Positions 16,695 to 25,349 of a DNA stretch of 64,000 nt are shown here, in pieces. Origin of the DNA: JAOPZW01 sp036379935 (lineage in GTDB: Bacteria > Actinomycetota > Thermoleophilia > Solirubrobacterales > Solirubrobacteraceae); the NCBI GenBank assembly GCA_036379935.1, contig DASVFT010000092.1:12890-76889 (forward strand). Reading direction: 5' to 3'. The notes under the pieces were generated by a model. That model was not told the DNA's origin and did not search any database. It worked only from the letters and a program-made list of their open reading frames with translations. Numbering within the stretch: the stretch's first letter is position 1; each line of letters opens with the position of its first letter. The translations under genes were made by a program, and so were the position numbers.

Positions 16695-17807
16695 TCAGAC
16701 CAGCACCGTCTCCATGCTGTCCAGGCCGATCGTGGCGGCGATCGCCAGCAGCGCGGCTTCGGCGGATGGTCGGGCGGCAAGCTGGACCGGTCCTGTCTCG
16801 GTCGGGACGACGAGCGCCGGCCATCCGAGATCGTTGTACTGGGTCGTGTGTCGCAACAGGCGCTCGCCCACGAAGAACTCATCCGCGTCGTACTCCGCGA
16901 TCGCGTCACTGAGCGTGGGCGCGGCGCCGTCGAGCGCCGGTCCCATCAGGACATCGAAGTCGTCGGCGGCCGCCTCGAAGCGCCGGCGCCAGTCGACCAT
17001 GATCCGCTGCGCCGCCTCGACATCCCCGACCGGTAGCCTGAGCTTCCACTGCAGGTCCCGACCGTAGCGCTGCGGACCCGCCGTGAAGCGCTCGCGGTGG
17101 ACCTCCCAGACCTGCGCGCGGAACACCGTCCAGTGCTCGGCCGGCATCCCCGGCACCTCGAGGTCGGCCCCGAGACGTCCGACCCTCAGACCCTTGGGGT
17201 CAGGCAACTCGTCGATGCCCAGAACCAGCTGGAGGTCCTCGACGCCGCGGGCCAGGAAGCCCACGGTGTCGAACTCGGGCGCCAGTGGATGAATCCCCTC
17301 CATCGGGAAGGCCCCGCGCGAACACTTCAGCCCGTACACGCCACAGCACGCCGCCGGGATGCGAACCGAGCCGCTCGTATCCGTGCCCAGGGCGATGGGG
17401 ACCACGCCGGCAGCGACTGCCGCCGCGCTGCCACCGCTCGATCCCCCGGCCGTGCGGCTGCGATCGCGCGGATTGAGAATCGGCCCGAAGTGAGGGTTGT
17501 AGCCGTTGACGCCGTACGCGAACTCGTTGAGGTTGTTCTTGCCCAGGACGATCGCGCCGTCACGTTGGAGCCGCTCGACGACGGGCGCGCTGCGTTCGGG
17601 CACGTGGTCGGCGAAGAACCGCGAGCCATAGGTCGTTCGCAGGCCGGCGGTGTCGATGAGATCCTTCACCGCGATCAGCACGCCCGAGAGGCGCCCGCCA
17701 CGCGACGCGTCGGCGCTGGCGATCACCCGATCGCGGTCGACGTGCAGGAAGGCGCCGAGCTCGGGGTCGATGCGATCGAGCGCTGCGATGGCGTCGCTAC
17801 GTGACAA
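16695..17807 (-). CDS. Amidase-signature family hydrolase
   Basis: 370 residues; hydrolyses an amide or urea-like bond. The Ser-cisSer-Lys triad fits Lys48 (AVKDLIDTAG), Ser123 in TAGGSSGGS and nucleophile Ser147 in GTDTSGSVRIPA; spacing (75 and 24) equals that of GatA. Position 145 is Ser where most members have Gly. The protein is shorter than usual (450-500) and lacks part of the C-terminal region. A TTG start at 17807 is set by AGGAG 5 bases upstream. Last gene of the LIV-type ABC operon, so it probably cleaves the imported compound, releasing ammonia. Confidence 0.88.
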   Translation of the reverse strand: MSRSDAIAALDRIDPELGAFLHVDRDRVIASADASRGGRLSGVLIAVKDLIDTAGLRTTYGSRFFADHVPERSAPVVERLQRDGAIVLGKNNLNEFAYGVNGYNPHFGPILNPRDRSRTAGGSSGGSAAAVAAGVVPIALGTDTSGSVRIPAACCGVYGLKCSRGAFPMEGIHPLAPEFDTVGFLARGVEDLQLVLGIDELPDPKGLRVGRLGADLEVPGMPAEHWTVFRAQVWEVHRERFTAGPQRYGRDLQWKLRLPVGDVEAAQRIMVDWRRRFEAAADDFDVLMGPALDGAAPTLSDAIAEYDADEFFVGERLLRHTTQYNDLGWPALVVPTETGPVQLAARPSAEAALLAIAATIGLDSMETVLV

Positions 17808-17828
17808 GGGCTCTCCTCAAGGGTCCGA

Positions 17829-18539
17829 TCAGATGACGAGGTACCGGCTGAGGGCTGACAGGTCCGCGGAGAGCTCGGCCGCCTCGGCCTCGTGGACGAT
17901 CCGCCCCTTCTCGAGGATGTAGGCGCGGCCGGCGAGCTTGAGCGCGAGGTGGACGTTCTGCTCGACCAGCAGCACGCTGAGGCCGTCGGCGTGTGCACGC
18001 GCGAGCGCCGACGCCAGCTCCTGCGTGATCGATGGCTGCAACCCCTCCGAGAACTCGTCGACGATGAGCACCCGCGGTCCGGAGACGAAGGCTCGGGCGA
18101 GCGCGAGCATGCGCTGCTCGCCACCGCTGAGCGAGCCCGCGCGCTGACCGCGGCGCTCCGCGAGCCGCGGGAATCGCTCGACGACATCCTCGAGCGCCAG
18201 CCGGCGCCCGCTGGCCGCGTGGCGGGCCGCGACCTCAAGGTTCTCGCCGACCGTGAGGTTGGCGAACAGCCCGCGGTCCTCGGTCACGACGCGGAGCCCC
18301 GCCCGGGCCCGCCGGTGGATTGGCCAGTGGTCGATCGGCGCGCTGTCGAGCTCGATCCGCCCCGCCTTCGCCGGCAGCAGCCCCGAGATGACGCGCACGA
18401 GCGTCGTCTTGCCGACGCCGTTGCGTCCGACGAGCGCCACCATCTCACCGGGCTCGATGTGGAGGCCCACGTCCTCCAGTACGGTGGTCTCGTCGTAGCC
18501 CGCCGAGATGCCCTCGGCCTTCAGCAGTGGCTCAGTCAT
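17829..18539 (-). CDS. livF: Branched-chain-type ABC transporter ATPase, LivF subunit
   Basis: 236 residues. Walker A GRNGVGKTT, signature LSGGEQRML, Walker B VLIVDEF followed by SEGLQP, and the switch His region LLVEQNVHLAL that marks LivF/UrtE rather than LivG. ATG overlaps the LivG stop. Energises uptake with the LivG protein. The operon lies under a LacI-family gene and ends in an amidase, so the substrate is probably an amide, urea derivative or short peptide-like compound rather than leucine; this is inference. Confidence 0.9.
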   Translation of the reverse strand: MTEPLLKAEGISAGYDETTVLEDVGLHIEPGEMVALVGRNGVGKTTLVRVISGLLPAKAGRIELDSAPIDHWPIHRRARAGLRVVTEDRGLFANLTVGENLEVAARHAASGRRLALEDVVERFPRLAERRGQRAGSLSGGEQRMLALARAFVSGPRVLIVDEFSEGLQPSITQELASALARAHADGLSVLLVEQNVHLALKLAGRAYILEKGRIVHEAEAAELSADLSALSRYLVI

Positions 18540-19281
18540 CGGGCACGCCGAGATAGATCTCGCGGACGAGCTCGTCGTCCTCGAGCTCGTCGATGGTCCC
18601 CTCCCGCACCACGGCACCACGATGGAGCACGGTGACCGGCGCTTGGAGCCTGCGGATGAACGTCATGTCGTGGTCGATGACGAGCATGGCCACGGTGGTG
18701 CGCAGCCGGTCGATGATCGCGGCCACCTCCTCGGTCTCGCGGACCGACATCCCGGCCGTCGGCTCGTCGAGCAGCAGCAGGCGCGGGGGCTCGGCCACCG
18801 CCATGGCGATCTCGAGCAGCCGCTTGTGGCACTGCGTGAGGTCGCCGGCAGGTCGATGCGCCTCGGCGTGAAGCCCGGCCAGCGCCAGCGCCGCTTCGAC
18901 CTGCCGGCGCTCGGCGTCGGAGACTCGCCACGTGCGCGCAAGCCGCCGGCCCGCCCGCCGTGCTCGTACGGCCAGCAGCACGTTGGTGAACGCCGTGCTC
19001 TCCCCGAGCACGCGCGCCGTCTGGAACGTACGGGCGATGCCGTCGTGGCGCCGCCGCGCCGGGCCCGCGCGCGTGATGTCGCGTCCGGCGAAGCGGATCT
19101 CCCCCGCCGCGGGGGTCACGAGGCCGGTGATCATGTTCACCAGGCTGCTCTTGCCCGCCCCGTTGGGACCGATCAGGCAGCGAAGCTCGCCCTCTTGAAG
19201 CTCGAGGTTCACGCCGTCGGCCACCACGACGCCCCCGAAGGCCCGCTCGAGCCCGGTGACACTGAGAAGCGCGGCGCTCAT
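18532..19281 (-). CDS. livG: Branched-chain-type ABC transporter ATPase, LivG subunit with unusual signature motif
   Basis: 249 residues. Walker A GPNGAGKSS at 38-46, Walker B LLLLDEPTAGM at 168-178, switch LVIDHDMTF. The ABC signature at 148-157 reads LTQCHKRLLE where LivG/UrtD proteins have forms like LSHGQKQWLE; the near-invariant Gly is replaced by Cys. ATG at 19281 overlaps the LivM stop (ATGA). The rest of the protein is intact, so it is presumably made and folded; with LivF supplying a normal signature, the dimer would have one weakened nucleotide site. Confidence 0.88.
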   Translation of the reverse strand: MSAALLSVTGLERAFGGVVVADGVNLELQEGELRCLIGPNGAGKSSLVNMITGLVTPAAGEIRFAGRDITRAGPARRRHDGIARTFQTARVLGESTAFTNVLLAVRARRAGRRLARTWRVSDAERRQVEAALALAGLHAEAHRPAGDLTQCHKRLLEIAMAVAEPPRLLLLDEPTAGMSVRETEEVAAIIDRLRTTVAMLVIDHDMTFIRRLQAPVTVLHRGAVVREGTIDELEDDELVREIYLGVPDD

Positions 19282-20279
19282 CGGCGGCCTCCCAGGCGGG
19301 CGGGATCGGCCTTCCGGGCCCGGCGATCCAGGAGCAGGGCGGCATGCTTGCGCGCGATGCGGGGGACGCCGCCCAGACCGGCCGGCAGCGCCACGACCAC
19401 CACGACGAACGCGAGGCCGAGGAGCAGTTGGTAGTAGTCCAGGGCCGCGTCGCTCAGGTAGCTCTCGGTCAGCTTCAGCGCGGTGGCGACGAGCAGCGGT
19501 CCCAGCAGCGTGCCCGCGCCGCCGAGCGCCACCCACACGAGCGCCTGCATGTTGACGACGATGCCGAAGAGCGCCGGGTACGCGGTGCCGTTCACCGACG
19601 TGAAGAGGGCACCGGCGAGGGCGATGACCGCCGCGACGAGCCCGATGACCTGCAGCTTGATGGCCAGGACGTCGTAGCCGAGCGACGCGGCCTTGCGCTC
19701 GTCCATGCGGACGGCGCGGACGGCGTCTCCCCACGCGCTGGCTTGAAGCAGATAGAGCGCCACGACCACGACCACGACCACGACGACGACCGCCGTGTAG
19801 AGGTCGACGCTGTTCGAGAGGTCCACAACCCCGGCGAGCACCGGCCGCGGCAGGCCGATGAGGCCGTTCGATCCACCGGTGATGTCCGCCTCGCTCACCG
19901 CGATGCGCTCGAAGACGAGGGACAGCGCCAGGCCGATCAGGCCGAAGTGCACCTGCGAGGCGCCGCGACGGAAGCCGACGAATCCGATGACGACGGCAAG
20001 AAGCGACGCGCACGCCATGGCCAACGGATAGACGAGCAGCGGCTCCCAGCCTCGGTCGAGGGCGAACCCGGCACCGTACGCGCCGATCCCGAAGAACAGC
20101 GCCGAGCCGAGCAGCAGGATCCCGGCATAGCCCCACGCCAGGTCGACGGCCGACGCGTACATGCCGAAGACGACCGCCACCATCAGGATGTCGAGTCCGT
20201 AGAGGTCGGCGGTCAGGCCGCGCCAGACAAGGTACGCCAGGCCAAGCCCGGCGAGCGCCAGCCGCCACGAGAACCTCAC
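19278..20279 (-). CDS. livM: Branched-chain-type ABC transporter permease, LivM subunit
   Basis: 333 residues, about 9-10 membrane segments. Typical LivM/UrtC elements are WGYAGILLLGSALFFGIGAY near 70-90 and SEADITGGSNGLIGLP. One helix contains ten consecutive Val encoded by a GTC/GTG tract (about 19755-19797), a simple-sequence run on the DNA. GTG start at 20279 overlaps the LivH stop (GTGA). Forms the channel with LivH. Confidence 0.9.
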   Translation of the reverse strand: MRFSWRLALAGLGLAYLVWRGLTADLYGLDILMVAVVFGMYASAVDLAWGYAGILLLGSALFFGIGAYGAGFALDRGWEPLLVYPLAMACASLLAVVIGFVGFRRGASQVHFGLIGLALSLVFERIAVSEADITGGSNGLIGLPRPVLAGVVDLSNSVDLYTAVVVVVVVVVVALYLLQASAWGDAVRAVRMDERKAASLGYDVLAIKLQVIGLVAAVIALAGALFTSVNGTAYPALFGIVVNMQALVWVALGGAGTLLGPLLVATALKLTESYLSDAALDYYQLLLGLAFVVVVVALPAGLGGVPRIARKHAALLLDRRARKADPARLGGRR

Positions 20280-21124
20280 TGCGCCGGTCTCCCGACGAGG
20301 CCGTTCGGTCGGAAGTAGACGCTCAGCGCGACGAGCAGCAGGATCATGATCTGCGCCCACGTGGCGCCGACGGCGTTCGTGGCGATGCTCCCGATGCCGC
20401 CGACGAGCGTCGCTCCCGCGATGGGCGCCAGCACCGTCTCCACCCCGCCGACCATGACGACGAGGAAGGACTGCACGACGTAGTCCAAGCCCATCAGCGG
20501 TGTGACCGCCGTGATGGGCGCGATGAGCGCACCGGCCAACCCCGCGATCGCGGTCCCCGCCACGACGGCGCCGCGCAGCAGTCGCCGCGTGTCGATGCCC
20601 ATGAGCTCCGCCTTCTGACGGTCGTCCATGGTCGCGCGGATCTCGATCCCGACCGTGGTTCGCGTCAGCGTGTAGACGACGCCGCCGAGGACGCACACCG
20701 CGATGCCCAGCAGGACGAGCCGGTACGCCGGATAGGCCTCGCCGAAGAGCTGGACCGTGGAGTTCAGCGGCGCGTCGATGTACTGGCCGGATGGCCCGAA
20801 GTGCAACCGCAGCGCCTGCTGCAGAGCGATGCTCACTCCCCAGGTGGCGAGCAGCGTCGCGAGGCCCGGGATGCCGTAGAGGTAGCGCAGGACACCGGCC
20901 TCCAACGCCAGCCCGACGAGCGCCGAGACCGCAGTGGCCGCCACGATGGCCAGCCAGAACGGGACGTTCGCGCCCACCAGCACGACGGCCGTGTACGCGC
21001 CGATCGTGAGCATCTCGCCATGCGCCATGTTGATGACGCCCACGAGGCCGTACACGATGTAGAGGCCGACGGCGACCAGCGCCAGGACGCTGGTCGCCGT
21101 GAGGGCGTTCAGGGCGAGCTGCAT
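20276..21124 (-). CDS. livH: Branched-chain-type ABC transporter permease, LivH subunit
   Basis: 282 residues with about eight membrane segments. LivH/UrtB hallmarks: GVINMAHGEMLTIGAY near 30-45, ATMDDRQKAELMGID in the cytoplasmic loop that meets the ATPase, and VGGVETVLAPIAGA near the C-terminus. Met start at 21124, 14 bases after the binding-protein stop. Co-translated with LivM. Confidence 0.91.
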   Translation of the reverse strand: MQLALNALTATSVLALVAVGLYIVYGLVGVINMAHGEMLTIGAYTAVVLVGANVPFWLAIVAATAVSALVGLALEAGVLRYLYGIPGLATLLATWGVSIALQQALRLHFGPSGQYIDAPLNSTVQLFGEAYPAYRLVLLGIAVCVLGGVVYTLTRTTVGIEIRATMDDRQKAELMGIDTRRLLRGAVVAGTAIAGLAGALIAPITAVTPLMGLDYVVQSFLVVMVGGVETVLAPIAGATLVGGIGSIATNAVGATWAQIMILLLVALSVYFRPNGLVGRPAQ

Positions 21125-21138
21125 CGACCCCGTTCGCT

Positions 21139-22359
21139 CTACTTCACAGAGCAGCCCTCGAACCCGGGATGCTCCTGCATGCCCAGATCCTTGACCACCT
21201 GGTAGTTGCCGCCCCCGATCCGCATCTCGTAGACCGTCTGATCGAACACGTGGTTCTTCGGGTTGATCGTCACACGTCCTTGCGGAAGGTCGAGCGACAG
21301 GCCACTCAACGCCTTCGCCACGGCGTCGCCATCGACCGACTTGGCCTTTTCGACCGCCGCCTTCAGTGCGTAGACCACGCCGTACGATCCGGCCGCCGCG
21401 GTCGGGCCAACGGGGTACTGGAAGCTCGGATAGGCCTTGCGGTACGCCTCCACGAAGCGCTCGTTCCGATCACCGCCGAGCTCCTCGCTGTAGCGATTGA
21501 CGACGTAGACGCCCGTCGAGAGCTTGCCGATCGCCGAGTAGGCCTCGGTATCGAACGTCGCCGAGCCGGTGACCGTCATCTTGGAGAACACGCCGAATTG
21601 GCGGGCCTGCTTGACGAAGGTGATCCCCGCCGAGCCCGGGAGCGTGAGGAAGAGCACGTCGGGCTTCGCCGCCAGGACCTTGCGGATCTCGGGCGCGTAG
21701 TCGGTCGTCTCGGTCGGCAGGTAGTTGTCGCCGAGCACCTGGCCGCCATTCTTGCGTACCACGGCGGTCGCCACCGCGTTCAGGCTGCGCGGGAAGACGT
21801 AGTCGGAGCCCACGAAGTACACGCGCTTGCCAAAGCGCGTCAGCATGTCGGGCAGGAACGACCCGAGGAGCATCTCAGGCGTTGGTCCCGACGCGAACAC
21901 ATAGGGATTCACTGCATCGCCGCGGCCCGGCGCGCACGTCTTCACCTCTCCGTCGAGGGCGTAGACGAACGGGATCTTGTTCTGCGTGGCGATCGGGACG
22001 ACGGCGAGGGTCTCGGCACTGCTGCCGGTACCGATGAGGACGTTGACGTGGTCGCGACCGACGAGCTCCTTCGCCTTCTCGGTGTTCGTCGCCGGATCGG
22101 ACTTGCCGTCCACCACGACCAGCTCGACCTTGCGGCCGTCGATCCCGCCTTGGCGGTTGATCTCGTCGGCCGCGAGGCGCGCACCGTCGCGGATGCCCTG
22201 GCCGTGTCCGGCCATGAACCCGGTCACCGGGGCCAGGACGCCGATCTTGAGCGTGCCCTGCTCGCCGGACGAGCCGCGCTCCCCGCCGCACCCGGCTCCG
22301 AACATCGCGGCCGGCAAGATGCCGAGGCCGACCAGCGCCCGCGCTGCGTGCCCTCTCAT
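21139..22359 (-). CDS. LIV-type ABC transporter substrate-binding lipoprotein
   Basis: 406 residues, Peripla_BP_6 fold. Lipoprotein signal 1-24 with lipobox FGAGC. The mature domain starts IKIGVLAPVTGFMAGHGQ, with AADEINRQGGIDGRKVELVVVD and later GTGSSAETLAVVP typical of the family. Start at 22359 is backed by GAGGAGGAG upstream. Two conserved Cys (in VKTCAPG and the C-terminal FEGCSVK) may form a disulfide. First gene of the five-gene transporter/amidase operon, transcribed away from the LacI-family gene. Confidence 0.9.
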   Translation of the reverse strand: MRGHAARALVGLGILPAAMFGAGCGGERGSSGEQGTLKIGVLAPVTGFMAGHGQGIRDGARLAADEINRQGGIDGRKVELVVVDGKSDPATNTEKAKELVGRDHVNVLIGTGSSAETLAVVPIATQNKIPFVYALDGEVKTCAPGRGDAVNPYVFASGPTPEMLLGSFLPDMLTRFGKRVYFVGSDYVFPRSLNAVATAVVRKNGGQVLGDNYLPTETTDYAPEIRKVLAAKPDVLFLTLPGSAGITFVKQARQFGVFSKMTVTGSATFDTEAYSAIGKLSTGVYVVNRYSEELGGDRNERFVEAYRKAYPSFQYPVGPTAAAGSYGVVYALKAAVEKAKSVDGDAVAKALSGLSLDLPQGRVTINPKNHVFDQTVYEMRIGGGNYQVVKDLGMQEHPGFEGCSVK

Positions 22360-22423
22360 GGACTCCTCCTCCTCGAATGCCGCCTGCCACATCGCAGGAC
22401 GATGGGGCGCGATCCTAGCCTGC

Positions 22424-22448
22424 ACAAACGATTGGCGCAACCGTTTGT
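22424..22448. promoter_or_regulatory. LacI-family operator palindrome in the divergent promoter region
   Basis: A 25-base imperfect palindrome with arms ACAAACG and CGTTTGT and inner TTG/CAA pairs; 10 of 12 pairs match around the centre at 22436. Arms of the AAACG...CGTTT type are the standard LacI/GalR-family operator. It lies 65 bases upstream of the ABC operon start and 3 bases before the first possible lacI start, so it can repress both directions. Confidence 0.8.
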
Positions 22449-22451
22449 TCT

Positions 22452-23516
22452 ATGATGGCGCCTATGCCGCCTGAGACGACGCCGACGACGCCCCGGCAGG
22501 CCGTCTCGCTCCGCGCGCTCGCCGACGCGACGAACCTGCACCCCTCGACGGTCTCGCGCATCCTCCGTGGAGTCGACCAGCGCAGCAGCGAGACGACGCG
22601 CGCGCGGGTCCTCGCCGCGGCTCAGGAACTCGGCTACCGACCCAACCTGGCCGCCCGCAGCCTGCGGACGCGCCGATCCCTGGCGATCGGCCTCGTCATC
22701 CCCGATCTGACCGACACCCTCTTCGCCAGCGTGCACGCCGGCGTCGAGCGGGCCGCCCGTGCCGAGGGGTACCACAGCCTGCTGGCGACCGTGGCGCTCG
22801 ACGGCAGCCCCGGCCAGGACGATCTCGACTTCCTGATCGCCCGCGGAGTCGATGGAATCCTGCTGGCCGCGGCCCGTCTGCACGAGCCGGTGCTGGCGAG
22901 CCTGCACGCCGAAGGCGTCCCCTGCGTGCTGATCAACCGTCGTACGGTTGACGGAAGCCCTTCGGTCGCCGCCGACGACGAAGGGGGCGCCCGCGCGGCC
23001 ACCGAGCACTTGCAGGAGCTCGGCCACACGCGCATCGGCTTCATAGGCGGAAAGCGCGGCGTGAGCACGGCAGAAGCGCGCCTCGCGGGCTACCGCGCCA
23101 CGATGGCGGCTGCCGCGCTCGACGTCGATGAGCGACTGATCCGCGGCGAGCGCTTCGGCACCGGTCCCGCCCGCGAGGCGGCCGAGTCGCTGCTCGCCCT
23201 CAATGACCCGCCCACGGCGATCGTCGTCGTCGACGACATGATGGCCCTCGCGGTTCAGCGCGTCCTGCGCGAGCGCGGCCTGCGAGTGCCGGAGGACGTC
23301 TCGGTCACGGGCTTCAACGACCTACCGGTGGCGGCGCTGGCGGAGCCGCCGCTGACCACCGTGGCCACGCAGCCGGATCGGATGGGAGAGCTGGGCGCGA
23401 GCGTCCTGCTCGACCACCTGGCGCACGGGGCCGAGCTGCGCAGCGAGCTGATCCCCGCCACCCTCGTCGTCCGAGGCTCGACCGCGCCGCCGCCACGAGG
23501 GTGGCCAGCGGGCTGA
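22452..23516 (+). CDS. LacI-family transcriptional regulator
   Basis: Up to 354 residues. The DNA-binding domain has SLRALADATNLHPSTVSRILRG (recognition helix) and a hinge ELGYRPNLAARSLRT with LysR-like AAR in place of the usual Ala-Leu-Arg spacing, then a periplasmic-binding-like core from IGLVIPDLTDTLF onward. ATG at 22452 is nearly on top of the operator, so the in-frame ATG at 22464 may be the true start. Likely repressor of the divergent LIV-type ABC/amidase operon and of itself. LacI proteins usually sense sugars; pairing with a LIV-type importer is uncommon. Confidence 0.9.
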   Translation: MMAPMPPETTPTTPRQAVSLRALADATNLHPSTVSRILRGVDQRSSETTRARVLAAAQELGYRPNLAARSLRTRRSLAIGLVIPDLTDTLFASVHAGVERAARAEGYHSLLATVALDGSPGQDDLDFLIARGVDGILLAAARLHEPVLASLHAEGVPCVLINRRTVDGSPSVAADDEGGARAATEHLQELGHTRIGFIGGKRGVSTAEARLAGYRATMAAAALDVDERLIRGERFGTGPAREAAESLLALNDPPTAIVVVDDMMALAVQRVLRERGLRVPEDVSVTGFNDLPVAALAEPPLTTVATQPDRMGELGASVLLDHLAHGAELRSELIPATLVVRGSTAPPPRGWPAG

Positions 23517-23933
23517 TCACAGGGCCGCGAGCAGCTCGACGTCGCGGCCTTCGGCCAAGGTCAGGATCGCCGCGTCGAATGTGAGGAGCGCCATGCGCTG
23601 ACGACGCGCAAGCGTCAGCAGGTGCGCATCGGTCACCTGTCGGTGGCCCACGATGTCCGGCACGTCGCTGTCGGCGAGCGACACGTCGTCGGCCAGGAAG
23701 CGGTGACCCTCGAGGGCGCGTAGCGCCGACAGCACGCCGCGCGCCGCCGCGACGCCGATCGGGCTCGGGAGCACCTTGGCGTTGGAGGAGACCCGGACGA
23801 AGCCGCTCTCCGTGACCGGGCACGTCGCCCACCCGCCGGCGCGGTGCGCGGCAAACCACGCGCGCATCGCTGCGTGGTGGACATGCGAGTCCCACGCCAG
23901 CGCCACAAGCGCGTTGACGTCCAGCAGCGCCAC
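23517..23933 (-). CDS. vapC: PIN-domain toxin (VapC-like)
   Basis: 138 residues; PIN-fold ribonuclease of a type II toxin-antitoxin pair. Acidic residues that bind Mg are Asp5 (LLDVNALV), Glu42 (VTESGFVRV), Asp102 (TDAHLL) and Asp120 (TFDAAI). GTG at 23933 lies 10 bases after the antitoxin stop; longer in-frame versions would overlap the antitoxin and lack homology. The subfamily motif VTDAHLLTLAR matches VapC toxins that cleave tRNA or rRNA; the target here is unknown. Confidence 0.85.
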   Translation of the reverse strand: MALLDVNALVALAWDSHVHHAAMRAWFAAHRAGGWATCPVTESGFVRVSSNAKVLPSPIGVAAARGVLSALRALEGHRFLADDVSLADSDVPDIVGHRQVTDAHLLTLARRQRMALLTFDAAILTLAEGRDVELLAAL

Positions 23934-23943
23934 GCCGGCCGGC

Positions 23944-24165
23944 TCAGTCCTCGTCGAGCGCGCGCCGCACCATCTCCGCCGTGATCGGCGGCGTGCCGGC
24001 TGGCACACGGATCACCGGCACGCCGTCCTCGGCCTCCACCTGCGCCGGGGTCAGGCCGCGGCGGGCGAGCTCGGAGATCACGGAGCCAAGCGAACGGCGC
24101 TCACCAGCCGCCAACTCGCGTGCTGCGGCCACGACGTCGTCATCGATGTCGAGGGTCGTCCGCAT
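23944..24165 (-). CDS. vapB: Antitoxin of the PIN pair (VapB-like, ribbon-helix-helix)
   Basis: 73 residues. N-terminal MRTTLDIDDDVVAAARELAA is the standard beta strand plus first helix of ribbon-helix-helix antitoxins, RRSLGSVISELARRGL the second helix. The C-terminal part (VPVIRVPAGTPPITAEMVRRAL) is the toxin-wrapping tail. Precedes the toxin by 10 bases on the same strand. Expected to bind its own promoter in the 24166-24353 gap. Confidence 0.83.
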   Translation of the reverse strand: MRTTLDIDDDVVAAARELAAGERRSLGSVISELARRGLTPAQVEAEDGVPVIRVPAGTPPITAEMVRRALDED

Positions 24166-24353
24166 GGTGGTCTGATGCTATCGCATCAGCGCATCATGGC
24201 TGGCTTTCGTCGCTCGTCATCTCGCAGACACCGCATTCGCGGAACGCAGCGCTGGCAAAAGCCCGAGCGCTGGGGCTATCTTGCTCGCGCTCGCGGAAGG
24301 AAGGATGACCCCGAGCGGGTCAACAGCGCAACCCAAAGGGGGGCAAGGGAAGA

Positions 24354-25295
24354 ATGAGGAGCATCTCTCTGGCCGTCGCGGTGGCGATGCTCGTGTTCTG
24401 TAGCGCGGCTGCCGCCGCAACCGTCCCGGTCACACAGCTGTCGGGCGACTTCGGCGCGACCAACCCCAGCGTCGCCAGCACCAACGACGGCGTCCAGTTC
24501 GGCGTCTACGCCAACGGCGGTAGCGCCGGCGGCTCGCTGTACTACCGGGGCGCGAATGGGCTCACGCTGAGCCAGATCACCGCGCTCGGATTCAGCGAGA
24601 GCCACAACACGACGAACGACAGCCCGATCTCCGCTCCCTACCTGCGCGTCTTCTTGGAGGATCAGGACGCGGACGGACTCGAGGAGGACGTGATCTTCGA
24701 CCCGACCGAGTGCGCAACGATCGTTCCGGCCGAGAACACGTCCAACCACTTCGACGTCGTGGGCGGCGACGTCCGCTACGACGACGACGGGTGCGACGGC
24801 GTCCCGCCCGACCAGCAGCCCTGGGCCACGGTGATCGCCGCGCACGGAGGCGAGATCATCACCGGGATCTACATCTCGGCCGGGTTCACCGGCGGCGACG
24901 ACCTGTCGGCGCTTGTGACCGACCTCACGGTCAACAGCACCACGTTCTGCTTCAACTGCCAGCCGACCGCGTCTGGGCCGGTGGTCACCACCACGTTCGT
25001 GCGCGAGCCGGCCCGGGTGAATACCGCCGCGTCGACCCTCGCGTCGACCGCGAAGAACTGCACGGCCAACGTGCGCAAGCTGCACGCGCCGAAGCGGAGA
25101 GGCCTGCTGTTCCTCACAACCCGGGCGTCGCTGCGCGGCAAGGCGCTCAGGGTCAACGGACGCACCATCACCGTCAACCTGACCAACAAGCCGGAGGGGA
25201 ACTACAACGTGCGCCTCACGAGCCGCTACCGGCGACACAGCGGCAAGGTCGTCACGATCAAGACGACGCGCAATCTCAGCGTCGCCTGCAGCTAG
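24354..25295 (+). CDS. Secreted hypothetical protein
   Basis: 313 residues with a signal peptide (1-22, cleaved around AAAAATV). The mature part has acidic, Ca-site-like stretches (EDQDADGLEEDV about 101-112, RYDDDGCDG), an interior Cys pair CFNC (about 201-204), and a basic C-terminal beta-rich segment ending RNLSVACS. GGGGGG and AAGGGAAG stretches lie just upstream as ribosome site. No family recognised. A strong hairpin terminator follows 14 bases after the stop, so it is a single-gene unit. Confidence 0.8.
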   Translation: MRSISLAVAVAMLVFCSAAAAATVPVTQLSGDFGATNPSVASTNDGVQFGVYANGGSAGGSLYYRGANGLTLSQITALGFSESHNTTNDSPISAPYLRVFLEDQDADGLEEDVIFDPTECATIVPAENTSNHFDVVGGDVRYDDDGCDGVPPDQQPWATVIAAHGGEIITGIYISAGFTGGDDLSALVTDLTVNSTTFCFNCQPTASGPVVTTTFVREPARVNTAASTLASTAKNCTANVRKLHAPKRRGLLFLTTRASLRGKALRVNGRTITVNLTNKPEGNYNVRLTSRYRRHSGKVVTIKTTRNLSVACS

Positions 25296-25309
25296 TCAGG
25301 CGCAACCGC

Positions 25310-25339
25310 CAGGGAGGCCGACTTCGGCCGGCCTCCCTG
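25310..25339. terminator. Hairpin terminator after the secreted protein gene
   Basis: Perfect 11-base stem CAGGGAGGCCG / CGGCCTCCCTG with an 8-base loop ACTTCGGC, starting 14 bases after the stop at 25295. No U-tract follows, as is common in high-GC actinobacteria. It also lies just beyond the end of the minus-strand frame at 25350, so may serve both strands. Confidence 0.75.
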
Positions 25340-25349
25340 AAGTCTCCCG

